Source: Prochloron sp. SP5CPC1
GTDB taxonomy: Bacteria; Cyanobacteriota; Cyanobacteriia; Cyanobacteriales; Prochloraceae
DNA: 7,949 nt
Assembly (NCBI GenBank): GCA_014323965.1
Contig: JACONB010000066.1
Location: 1-7,949 of the forward strand
Direction: 5' to 3'
In this document: piece by piece, positions 1 through 6,093 of the stretch
Layout: the number at the start of each line of letters is the position of its first letter
Position numbering within the stretch: the stretch's first letter is position 1
Notes under the pieces: model-generated
Databases searched by the model: none
What the model was told of the DNA's origin: nothing
What the model saw: the letters and a program-made list of their open reading frames with translations, nothing else
Translations under genes and position numbers: made by a program

Positions 1-161
1 AATTTGAGCTAATTCCAAAGTGCTGCATTGCTCCAGAGTTGTTTTAATCATGATTTATAGTGAGATGGGGGTAGTGGTGGTATGATAATTATACTAGACT
101 AGTAAAAGTATTGTTCTATAAGGTAAATCTGCTTCCTACCCGCGCAATCGCACTATATAAG

Positions 162-533
162 ATGACTCAAGATACTGACAAACTAGATGATAGCAGCCAA
201 GAAGATGAAGATTTAGAAAGCGCTCTGGCAAAAGTCGAAGGGTTTCTTCTCTCTCTCAAACAAAGAATAGCGCAAGTGGAGCAAGACCAAGGTCGTCGGC
301 AGGAATTAAAACAACGGCAGCAGGAACTAAAGCAGCAGCAAAGAGATAATAAGAGAAAAGAGCCAATTAAAACCGAATTGCGCCATATCCAACAGGAGTT
401 GGAGGCCATCGAACTGAACCTAGAAAGTCGTCTCGTCAGCTGGAGTAGCTTCAAAGAACCATTTTGGCAAATAGTCAGGTTTGGTGGACTGGGAGTAGTG
501 ATCGGTTGGCTACTTAAGTCCTGCGCAGGGTGA
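162..533 (+). CDS. Small coiled-coil protein with C-terminal membrane anchor, function unknown
   Basis: I do not recognise a named family. The 123-residue product starts with an acidic stretch (residues 1-20, rich in D/E/S/Q). A long charged coiled coil follows (about 20-92). It includes two adjacent heptads, QELKQRQ and QELKQQQ (residues 47-60), encoded by a 21-nt near-perfect tandem at 300-341. A single hydrophobic segment (about 101-118, with GGLGVVIGWLL) ends three residues before a C-terminal CAG. This predicts a tail-anchored protein with its coil in the cytoplasm. The ATG at 162 was preferred to an in-frame TTG at 111, because the added 17 residues look unlike the rest. Neither start has a clear Shine-Dalgarno sequence. 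The gene stands alone, about 260 bp before asnS. That it is a real gene is likely from its structured composition; its role is not inferable. Confidence 0.7.
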   Translation: MTQDTDKLDDSSQEDEDLESALAKVEGFLLSLKQRIAQVEQDQGRRQELKQRQQELKQQQRDNKRKEPIKTELRHIQQELEAIELNLESRLVSWSSFKEPFWQIVRFGGLGVVIGWLLKSCAG

Positions 534-612
534 ATCAGTTACCAGCTCCTTACGAACGAAAACGCCCGGAGATGGCGACATTTGGAGTAGTGGTTGTTAA
601 ATAAAAATTGTC

Positions 613-626
613 CATGATATATCATG
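613..626. repeat. 14-bp perfect palindrome, possible operator
   Basis: CATGATATATCATG is a perfect inverted repeat with no spacer. It lies in the AT-rich gap between the coiled-coil gene and asnS, about 165 bp before the asnS start. Its size suits a dimeric regulator site, but no convincing -35/-10 pair was found beside it, so a regulatory role is only a possibility. Confidence 0.35.
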
Positions 627-707
627 ATTCAAGCTTACTATGCTTACCCATAGCAAAAATAGTAGAACAGTTGTTTCAAGATAACTCACTCTACCAACAA
701 AGATTAG

Positions 708-728
708 CCAGTGACCAGTGACTAGTGA
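708..728. repeat. Heptanucleotide tandem repeat (CCAGTGA x3)
   Basis: Three consecutive 7-bp units are present: CCAGTGA, CCAGTGA and CTAGTGA. Short tandemly repeated heptamers of this kind are known from cyanobacterial intergenic DNA. The array lies about 60 bp before the asnS start codon. It supplies the in-frame GTG at 718 that would otherwise give AsnS a false 24-residue extension. Confidence 0.7.
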
Positions 729-789
729 AGACAGACAGACAATGGTACATAGTAGGGAATATAAGAATAAAAAAAGGAACGATGGAACA

Positions 790-2181
790 ATGGAAACTCG
801 ACGCATTGCTGATATTTTACGACAAGGTCAAGCAGAAGAATCGGTGACGATTCGGGGTTGGATACGGACTACGCGGGAATTGAAGGGATTCGCTTTTATG
901 GAAGTGAACGACGGCTCCTTTTTAGCCAACCTGCAAGTAGTCCTAGACCGGTCGGTACCGGATTATGATAAACTGCTCAAACAGCTGAGTACAGGGACTT
1001 CTGTGGCTGTGAAGGGGGTGTTGGTGCCTTCCCAGGGACGGGGACAGAGGCTGGAACTGAAAGCAACCTCGGTAGTTATCTATGGGGAGTCAGATCCAGA
1101 AACCTATCCCTTACAAAAGAAAAGGCACTCCTTTGAGTTTCTCCGTACTATCGCTCATTTACGTTCTCGTACCAATACCCTGGGGGCTGTTTTCCGAGTC
1201 CGAAATGCTAGTGCAGCAGCGATTCATCAGTTTTTCCAAGAACGAAGTTTCTTGTGGATTCACAGCCCGATTATTACTGCTAATGACTGCGAAGGAGCAG
1301 GGGAACTATTTCGCGTCACTAACCTCAATTTAGAAGGTATTCCGAAAACAGATAAGGACTCAGTAGATTATAGTCAAGATTTCTTTGGAAGTCCAGCTTA
1401 TTTAACCGTCAGTGGACAACTGCAAGCGGAAGTAATGGCTATGTCTTTTGAGAATGTCTATACTTTTGGCCCCACTTTTCGCGCTGAAAACTCCAATACT
1501 TCCCGTCATTTGGCAGAATTTTGGATGGTGGAACCGGAGATGGCTTTTTGCGATTTAGAAGGGGATCAAGACTTGGCAGAGGAGTTTCTGAAATACATTT
1601 TCCAATATGTCCTGGAAAAGTGTCCCGAAGATATGGAGTTTTTTAACCAGCGCATTGATAAGTCGGTGCTAAAGACAGCAGATAATATTATCAAGAACGA
1701 ATTTGAGCGCATTAGTTATAGTGAGGCGATCGCCTTATTAACAAAAGCCAACCGCCAGTTCGAGTATCCAGTAGAATGGGGCTTAGATTTACAGTCAGAA
1801 CATGAGCGTTATTTAGCCGAAGAACTGTTTAAAAAGCCAGTAATTGTCAGGGATTATCCTGTGGGTATCAAAGCTTTTTATATGCGGTTAAACTCAGACA
1901 ACAAGACAGTAGCAGCTATGGACGTATTAGTGCCTAAAATTGGTGAAATAATTGGAGGTTCCCAGCGAGAAGAAAGGTTAGAAGTCTTGCAAAATCGCCT
2001 GGAACAAAAAGGGATAGCAGAAGAAGATTTGTGGTGGTATTTAGATTTGCGTCGCTACGGAACAGTTCCCCATGCTGGTTTTGGTTTGGGCTTTGAACGT
2101 ATGGTACAATTTATGACCGGCATGGCCAATATTCGCGACGTAATCCCCTTCCCCCGCACTCCTTTAAGTGCCCAATTTTAG
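790..2181 (+). CDS. asnS: Asparaginyl-tRNA synthetase (class II)
   Basis: Charges tRNA-Asn with asparagine using ATP, in the cytoplasm. The 463-residue product has the usual bacterial AsnRS length. An N-terminal OB-fold anticodon-binding domain (about 17-100) carries RGWIRTTRELKGFAFMEVND. The class II catalytic domain follows. Motif 2 is FRAENSNTSRH (about 230-240), whose FRAE.S.T.RH form is typical of the AsnRS/AspRS group. A GGSQRE segment lies at about 389-394, and motif 3 GFGLGFERMV at about 430-439 is followed by the AsnRS-like NIRDVIPFPR ending. The ATG at 790 was chosen because METRRIADILRQG matches the normal cyanobacterial N-terminus and an AGGA lies 11 nt upstream. In-frame starts at 718 and 742 would translate a repeat and AT-rich leader. 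A HIP1 site (GCGATCGC) lies at 1726-1733. No downstream partner gene is evident on the same strand except a tiny ORF. Confidence 0.96.
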   Translation: METRRIADILRQGQAEESVTIRGWIRTTRELKGFAFMEVNDGSFLANLQVVLDRSVPDYDKLLKQLSTGTSVAVKGVLVPSQGRGQRLELKATSVVIYGESDPETYPLQKKRHSFEFLRTIAHLRSRTNTLGAVFRVRNASAAAIHQFFQERSFLWIHSPIITANDCEGAGELFRVTNLNLEGIPKTDKDSVDYSQDFFGSPAYLTVSGQLQAEVMAMSFENVYTFGPTFRAENSNTSRHLAEFWMVEPEMAFCDLEGDQDLAEEFLKYIFQYVLEKCPEDMEFFNQRIDKSVLKTADNIIKNEFERISYSEAIALLTKANRQFEYPVEWGLDLQSEHERYLAEELFKKPVIVRDYPVGIKAFYMRLNSDNKTVAAMDVLVPKIGEIIGGSQREERLEVLQNRLEQKGIAEEDLWWYLDLRRYGTVPHAGFGLGFERMVQFMTGMANIRDVIPFPRTPLSAQF

Positions 2182-2233
2182 ATATTCCCTATTTCCTTGA
2201 TAAAACCTGAGTTTTAGTCTACACTAAAAATAA

Positions 2234-2256
2234 TTCCCCTAGACAAACTAGGGGAA
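2234..2256. terminator. Hairpin after asnS, possible terminator
   Basis: A perfect 9-bp stem (TTCCCCTAG / CTAGGGGAA) encloses a 5-nt loop, 52 bp after the asnS stop. On the + strand the tail is AT-rich (ATAATTAATAAAT) without a clean T run. On the - strand the tail is TTATTTTTAG, closer to an intrinsic terminator. It may stop asnS transcripts, antisense transcripts reading on from ubiD, or both. Confidence 0.5.
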
Positions 2257-2288
2257 ATAATTAATAAATCAATAAGGAGCATTATACC

Positions 2289-2435
2289 ATGACTGTAGAC
2301 GAATTGGGTGCGGAGGTTAATCATCAAATCGAAAAGCTGAATGAAAATGTTAATCATAAAAGCGACAAGCTGAGTGAAGAGGTTAATGACTTGAGGGTGT
2401 CGGTATTTTTTCCGAACTTACCAGGTAATGTATAG
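2289..2435 (+). CDS. 48-residue coiled-coil mini-protein with 11-residue repeat
   Basis: Starts at an ATG preceded by AAGGAG (2274-2279) with a 9-nt gap, one of the better ribosome sites in this window. The product is highly charged. Its middle is an 11-residue repeat: EVNHQIEKLNE, then NVNHKSDKLSE, then a partial EVNDLR (residues 9-36), encoded by 33-bp units from 2313. An 11-residue period is compatible with a hendecad coiled coil. The tail (VSVFFPNLPGNV) breaks the pattern. I know of no function. It could be a true small protein, or the surviving head of a longer coiled-coil gene cut short at the TAG. It sits between two hairpins and converges on ubiD. Confidence 0.55.
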   Translation: MTVDELGAEVNHQIEKLNENVNHKSDKLSEEVNDLRVSVFFPNLPGNV

Positions 2436-2445
2436 CCCAGTAGGA

Positions 2446-2473
2446 AGGATTAGGGTATTGTACTCCTAATCTT
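2446..2473. terminator. Weak hairpin between convergent genes
   Basis: GATTAGG (2448-2454) pairs with CCTAATC (2465-2471) around a 10-nt loop. A G-T and an A-T pair can extend it to nine. It lies 10 bp after the small ORF stop and about 30 bp past the ubiD stop on the other strand. That placement suits a shared terminator, but no T tract follows on either strand. Confidence 0.3.
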
Positions 2474-2504
2474 ATCATCCTCCCCTATCCGCGTTAATCT
2501 GCGG

Positions 2505-4010
2505 TTAAATATCATAACCGAACAAATTGGGGTCTACCTCATCTAACTGCAAATCACTCAAACCGTATTCATGCCAACGTCGAGTTACCATAGCAGCAAC
2601 ATCGGGATCAGACTGCAAAGGTTTCCCCCATTCATGGTCAGTTTCCGGTGCAATCTTCGTCGTTGCATCAATTCCCATTCTTCCTCCTAAACCAATCTTC
2701 TCACTGGCAAAATCTAAGGTATCAAAAGGAGTTTCCGGAAGAATAAAAACATCTCTAACAGGGTCTACTTTAGAACAAATTGCCCACACAACTTTCCGGG
2801 GGTTGCGCACATTAATCTCTTTATCTACCACTACCACAAATTTGGTATAGGTAAACTGAGGTAAAGCACTCCAAAAAGCTAAGGCTGCCCTTCTGGCTTG
2901 CCCAGGATAGGCTTTATCTATAGATATAATAGCTGCTTTGTAACTGAGGGCTTCCATAGGTAAAAAGAAGTCCACAATTTCTGTAACTTGTTGCCGTAAT
3001 ATGGGGGTATAAATGCGATTGAGGGCAATAGCCATAGCCGCTTCTTCTTTCGGAGGACGACCACTAAAAGTAGTCAGATAAATAGGGTCTTTTCTATGGG
3101 TTAGACAATGGAAGCGAATTAAAGGAGAATCCTCCACACCACCGTAATAACCCATATGGTCGCCAAAAGGACCGTCAGGTAATACCTCCCCTGGAGTAAT
3201 GGTCCCTTCTAACACCATTTCAGCGTCCCCTGGTACTTCTAAATCCAAAGTTTTGCACTTTGTCAACTTCACTCCAGAACCACCGTATAAACCCGCAAAT
3301 AACCATTCTGATAAATCCACCGGAATAGGGGTAGCAGCAGCCATAATCAGCAGGGGGTCAATTCCCAGAGCAATGGCAATTTCCAATTTTTGCCCCGCCT
3401 CCGCCGCTTTGCGCAGATGTCTCGCCCCACCCCGCACGGACAGCCAATGGACAGTCATAGTATTTTTGGATTGCAATTGCAGACGATAAACTCCCACATT
3501 AGGGGTACCCGTCTCACAATCTTTGGTTATAACCAAACCCAAAGTAATAACTTTCCCAGCGTCCCCAGGATAAGGACGAATGAGGGGTAATTGGTTTAAA
3601 TCCAAGTCATCCCCTTCCACCACCATTTGTTGACAAGGGGGGGACCAGCTTTTTCCTGGTTTCGCTTTCAGGACGTCAAAGAGTACTTTGCCAAAATCCA
3701 CCGCTTGGGAAATATTCTTCGGCGGTTTTGGTTGTTGTAGCATTGCTAGCTTTTCTCCCAGCCTCTCTAACTCCTGGGGAGTTGACATATTCATGGCCCA
3801 ACAAATCCTTTCCACCGTTCCCATTAAATTGATGGCGATGGGAAAAGGAGAACCTTTAACGTTTTCAAATAACAGTCCCTCTCCCCCCGCAACCAGCATA
3901 CGGTTGGCGATTTCGGCAATTTCTAAATCCGGGTCTACCTGAGCTCTGATCCGCCGTAGTTGTCCCCGTTGTTCTAGGATTTTAATGAATTTCCGTAGGT
4001 CTCTGGCCAT
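2505..4010 (-). CDS. ubiD: UbiD-family prenylated-FMN-dependent decarboxylase (4-hydroxy-3-polyprenylbenzoate decarboxylase type)
   Basis: Removes the carboxyl group from an aromatic polyprenylbenzoate with prenylated FMN (made by UbiX) and a divalent metal. In cyanobacteria this step is assigned to plastoquinone head-group synthesis. The 501-residue length is normal for the family. Signature parts are present in order. NVGVYR (171-176) carries the metal-binding Asn and cofactor contacts. HWLSVRGGARHL (188-199) contains the cofactor-contacting HWL and RG. The Glu in LSEWLFAG (about 235) corresponds to the metal-ligand Glu of E. coli UbiD. PDGPFGDHMGYY (278-289) holds the proton-donor Asp (284). 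GRPP lies at 317-320. No key residue appears lost. It starts at the ATG complementary to 4008-4010, 68 bp from the divergent NYN gene, and no ubiX lies in this window. Substrate assignment rests on family and lineage; other UbiD members act on different aromatic acids. Confidence 0.93.
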   Translation of the reverse strand: MARDLRKFIKILEQRGQLRRIRAQVDPDLEIAEIANRMLVAGGEGLLFENVKGSPFPIAINLMGTVERICWAMNMSTPQELERLGEKLAMLQQPKPPKNISQAVDFGKVLFDVLKAKPGKSWSPPCQQMVVEGDDLDLNQLPLIRPYPGDAGKVITLGLVITKDCETGTPNVGVYRLQLQSKNTMTVHWLSVRGGARHLRKAAEAGQKLEIAIALGIDPLLIMAAATPIPVDLSEWLFAGLYGGSGVKLTKCKTLDLEVPGDAEMVLEGTITPGEVLPDGPFGDHMGYYGGVEDSPLIRFHCLTHRKDPIYLTTFSGRPPKEEAAMAIALNRIYTPILRQQVTEIVDFFLPMEALSYKAAIISIDKAYPGQARRAALAFWSALPQFTYTKFVVVVDKEINVRNPRKVVWAICSKVDPVRDVFILPETPFDTLDFASEKIGLGGRMGIDATTKIAPETDHEWGKPLQSDPDVAAMVTRRWHEYGLSDLQLDEVDPNLFGYDI

Positions 4011-4029
4011 GATTTAATAGAGTTTTGCC

Positions 4030-4057
4030 TTGTTTCTGTTACCGCCTGTGATAGAAT
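4030..4057 (+). promoter_or_regulatory. Candidate promoter for the NYN gene
   Basis: TTGTTT (4030-4035), a 16-bp gap and TAGAAT (4052-4057) lie in the 68-bp divergent gap before the ATG at 4079. The -10 matches five of six consensus bases, but the -35 only three. No strong Shine-Dalgarno lies before that ATG, so the leader would be short. Confidence 0.35.
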
Positions 4058-4078
4058 TACTCTAACACCAAGATTCAG

Positions 4079-5770
4079 ATGACTCCAGATTCTGTCACCA
4101 TCGACTCTATTACCCGCCGCATCTGTACCCTGCTTGTCGCCATTAAGTCTAGCTATCCTCAATGGCTGAATGATAAGTACAGTCATTATGAATGGGAGAG
4201 TGAGAAGGTTTTGGCTCAATTTAGGGCTAAATTCAAGTCAAAGCTATCCCAGACAAAGGATAGAGATGCTCTGGTGATGGAAATCATGAAAGTGCTCCAT
4301 CTTTTTCTGGTTCCCAGCTTCTTTCTTTCTCCTGAGTTTGCCCAATTACTGGCAGACATTCGTCACTACATCCACCCCATGGTAACACATCCCTCGATGG
4401 ATGGGGGGATCTGTGGTAACAGATCTGGCGGGTGGGGCGCGCCCCACCCCCAGATCGCCATTCTGCTTTTAGATGCGGAGAATTTACAGCTAGATGTAGC
4501 AACGGAACAATTCCTCACCAGTATTTGCAGTTATCCCATTCAAATTAAAGTGGCTTTTGCAAATTGGCGCAGTTTGGGAAAAAAAGACCTAGAATTTCAC
4601 GGAAGGGGTTACGAATTGATTCATGTTCCCCCCGGTAAGGATAGTGCGGACGTTAAAATGGCTACTGTGGGGTCTTCCATCTTCGTTCACTATCCCACAG
4701 CTAAGGAAGTTTTTGTTTGCTCCTCTGATGGAGTCATGACTCACCTCTGTACTACTTTACAAACCCATGGCTTGAGTGTATATTTAGTTAGGAAGCACAA
4801 AAAGCAAATTACCGTTTTAAATACCCAAACTGGTAATCTTATCAACCATTCTACTCTTCCCACACCTAGTATACCTACTCCTGAAGAATTTATCGAGCAA
4901 TTACAAGGTATTCTCCTCCAAGAGCAAAAAGCCACGGGTAATTCTTGGATAAAACTGGAGCGAATATCTCAACTTTTTCAACAGCAGTATCATATAACCA
5001 TCTCCCAAGTAGTAGCACAGCACTTACCGGGAAAAAAGGTAAGAGATATGTTGAGTAATTACCCGGATAAGTTAGTCATTCACGAATCCACAGCGGAATC
5101 TGGGATCTATGTTACTGTTTTTCATGAGGGTAAAGAGGGAAAATCTGCCCAAAATAACCCGTTAGAAAGTCAGGTTGCTCACAACTCTCAATTACCGGAT
5201 TCCATTGAAACTGAAGCAGACCTAGAAACAGCCCTAACTATCATTCTGGGCAGTTTGACAGCTAAATCAAACCAAACCTACATTCCCATCTCTAATGTGG
5301 CTTCTCAATTTATAAAGCAATATGGCCTAAGTATTACGAAAACCATGGAAAAATTGCAATTAAGCGGCAAATTCCTGGAACTATTGCAATCTTACACCAA
5401 TTTCCAACTCACGCCAATCAAAGCAATATACCATGTCGCTCTCGTTACCGGGGGAAAATCTGCTCAAAATACCCCTAATGAAAGTCAGGTTGTTGATTAC
5501 TCTCAATTACCGGATTCCATTGAAACCAAAGCAGACCTAGAAACAGCCCTAACTATCATTGTCCGCGATTTGACCGCTAAATCCAACGAAACTTACATTA
5601 GCATAGCAAATGTATCCCAAGAATTTCTCAAGCAATATAGTGTAAGTACTAACAACACCATGGAAAGATTGCAATTAAGTGGCAAATTCTCGAAACTCTT
5701 ACAATCTTACTCCAATTTCCAACTCACGAAAACCAAAGGGGGATACCATGTCGCTCTAGTTACCAGTTGA
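4079..5770 (+). CDS. NYN-domain (LabA/PIN-like) protein with OST-HTH/LOTUS-like repeats
   Basis: The 563-residue product has four regions. Residues 1-100 form a helical N-terminal domain seen in cyanobacterial relatives. Residues about 100-123 are a Gly/Pro/His-rich linker encoded by a palindromic block. Residues about 124-257 form a NYN (PIN-like ribonuclease) domain. Residues 266-562 hold three helix-rich modules resembling OST-HTH/LOTUS RNA-binding domains, at about 266-348, 374-457 and 479-562. The last two are near-identical copies with a 105-residue period. In the NYN domain, LLDAEN (D132), DSAD (D191) and SSDG (D217) keep three acidic positions. The usual second Asp of the S-x-D-x-D-F motif is replaced (DGVMTHL), and the acidic residue normally following D191 seems absent, so catalysis may be altered. 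NYN plus OST-HTH proteins are thought to bind or process RNA; the target here is unknown. The gene stands alone, divergent from ubiD. Confidence 0.85.
   Translation: MTPDSVTIDSITRRICTLLVAIKSSYPQWLNDKYSHYEWESEKVLAQFRAKFKSKLSQTKDRDALVMEIMKVLHLFLVPSFFLSPEFAQLLADIRHYIHPMVTHPSMDGGICGNRSGGWGAPHPQIAILLLDAENLQLDVATEQFLTSICSYPIQIKVAFANWRSLGKKDLEFHGRGYELIHVPPGKDSADVKMATVGSSIFVHYPTAKEVFVCSSDGVMTHLCTTLQTHGLSVYLVRKHKKQITVLNTQTGNLINHSTLPTPSIPTPEEFIEQLQGILLQEQKATGNSWIKLERISQLFQQQYHITISQVVAQHLPGKKVRDMLSNYPDKLVIHESTAESGIYVTVFHEGKEGKSAQNNPLESQVAHNSQLPDSIETEADLETALTIILGSLTAKSNQTYIPISNVASQFIKQYGLSITKTMEKLQLSGKFLELLQSYTNFQLTPIKAIYHVALVTGGKSAQNTPNESQVVDYSQLPDSIETKADLETALTIIVRDLTAKSNETYISIANVSQEFLKQYSVSTNNTMERLQLSGKFSKLLQSYSNFQLTKTKGGYHVALVTS
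4380..4456. repeat. GC-rich palindromic block inside the NYN gene
   Basis: The core is a 20-bp perfect palindrome centred at 4439/4440 (GGGTGGGGCG / CGCCCCACCC). It extends to a 17-bp stem from 4422 to 4456 with one bulged C. A second inverted repeat, GATCTG / CAGATC with a 6-nt loop, lies at 4408-4425. A third weak one, CATCC / GGATG, lies at 4388-4403. TGGTAACA occurs at both 4380-4387 and 4414-4421. The block is much richer in GC than its surroundings and encodes a low-complexity linker without breaking the frame. Confidence 0.75.
5141..5767 (+). repeat. 315-bp tandem duplication encoding two LOTUS-like modules
   Basis: Unit A (5141-5455) and unit B (5456-5767) align without a visible indel at an exact period of 315 bp (105 codons), each starting AAATCTGC. 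Long stretches match, such as CTCAATTACCGGATTCCATTG in both. Changes are scattered and include many amino-acid substitutions. The copy is therefore recent enough to see at DNA level but has been kept in frame and has diverged. Confidence 0.9.
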
Positions 5771-5786
5771 TTCTTTTGCTAACTCT

Positions 5787-5812
5787 CTCTGTGACTCTGT
5801 GACTCTGCGTGA
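5787..5812. repeat. Short tandem repeat (CTCTGTGA-like)
   Basis: Two exact CTCTGTGA units (5787-5802) are followed by the variant CTCTGCGTGA (5803-5812), between the NYN gene stop and the 3' end of tRNA-Asn. Strings of this CTCTGCGTGAAA type recur in cyanobacterial intergenic DNA. No terminator-like hairpin was found in this gap. Confidence 0.5.
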
Positions 5813-5822
5813 AACCCTAAAG

Positions 5823-5894
5823 CTCCCCAGGTAGGACTCGAACCTACGACCAATCGGTTAACAGCCGACCGCTCTACCACTGAGCTACTGAGGA
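5823..5894 (-). tRNA. tRNA-Asn (anticodon GUU)
   Basis: The 72-nt gene folds as a standard cloverleaf. The acceptor stem TCCTCAG pairs with CTGGGGA (one T-G pair), followed by discriminator G. The D arm contains GCTCAGTGGTAGAGC. The anticodon loop CTGTTAA carries GTT, and the T arm is GTAGGTTCGAGTCCTAC. The 3' CCA is not encoded, so it must be added by the CCA enzyme. This is the substrate of the asnS product encoded at 790-2181. It is transcribed against its neighbours from its own promoter. Confidence 0.97.
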
Positions 5895-5914
5895 TTGTTT
5901 ACTCACACTTTTAT

Positions 5915-5944
5915 ATTATAAGAGCAAGCTTGTGAATTTGTCAA
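5915..5944 (-). promoter_or_regulatory. Consensus housekeeping promoter for tRNA-Asn
   Basis: Read on the - strand, a perfect TTGACA (5939-5944) and a perfect TATAAT (5915-5920) are separated by 18 bp. A start about 7 bp past the -10 (near 5908) would leave a leader of about 13 nt before the mature tRNA end at 5894. It is the strongest promoter match in the window. Confidence 0.88.
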
Positions 5945-6023
5945 CCCTTTTTGGGAAAATTTTTTTTATTTCTTGCTCTCACTCTAAAAACCTTTGCCCT
6001 GTAAGGCACACAGCCATAATGAC

Positions 6024-6054
6024 TTCACAACCTGACCCCAGAACCCCTTATAAT
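6024..6054 (+). promoter_or_regulatory. Candidate promoter for map
   Basis: TTCACA (6024-6029, five of six consensus bases) and a perfect TATAAT (6049-6054) are 19 bp apart, a little long. A start near 6061 would give a leader of about 33 nt to the ATG at 6094. If active, it would drive map and probably the two genes behind it. Confidence 0.5.
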
Positions 6055-6093
6055 ACAGGAATAGCTGGCTCAAAAAATATCAAATCAGCATTT

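Noticed and set aside
167..454. 95-residue Ser/Cys/Leu-rich ORF on the - strand
   Set aside because: It is the antisense shadow of the Gln/Lys/Glu-rich coiled coil.
718..789. 24-residue N-terminal extension of AsnS from a GTG
   Set aside because: It translates a tandem repeat and an AT-rich leader; the family N-terminus begins at the ATG at 790.
597..806. 69-residue hydrophobic ORF on the - strand
   Set aside because: It crosses the asnS start and leader, its composition follows from AT-rich DNA, and no ribosome site or family match was seen.
3974..4219. 81-residue ORF on the - strand overlapping the ubiD start
   Set aside because: It spans the divergent gap and the start of the NYN gene in another frame; the composition looks random.
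4422..4456. Intrinsic terminator
   Set aside because: The stem is strong but has no loop and no T run, and it lies inside an uninterrupted reading frame.
5141..5767. CRISPR array or mobile repeat
   Set aside because: There are only two long units in a continuous reading frame with no spacers; this is an in-gene domain duplication.
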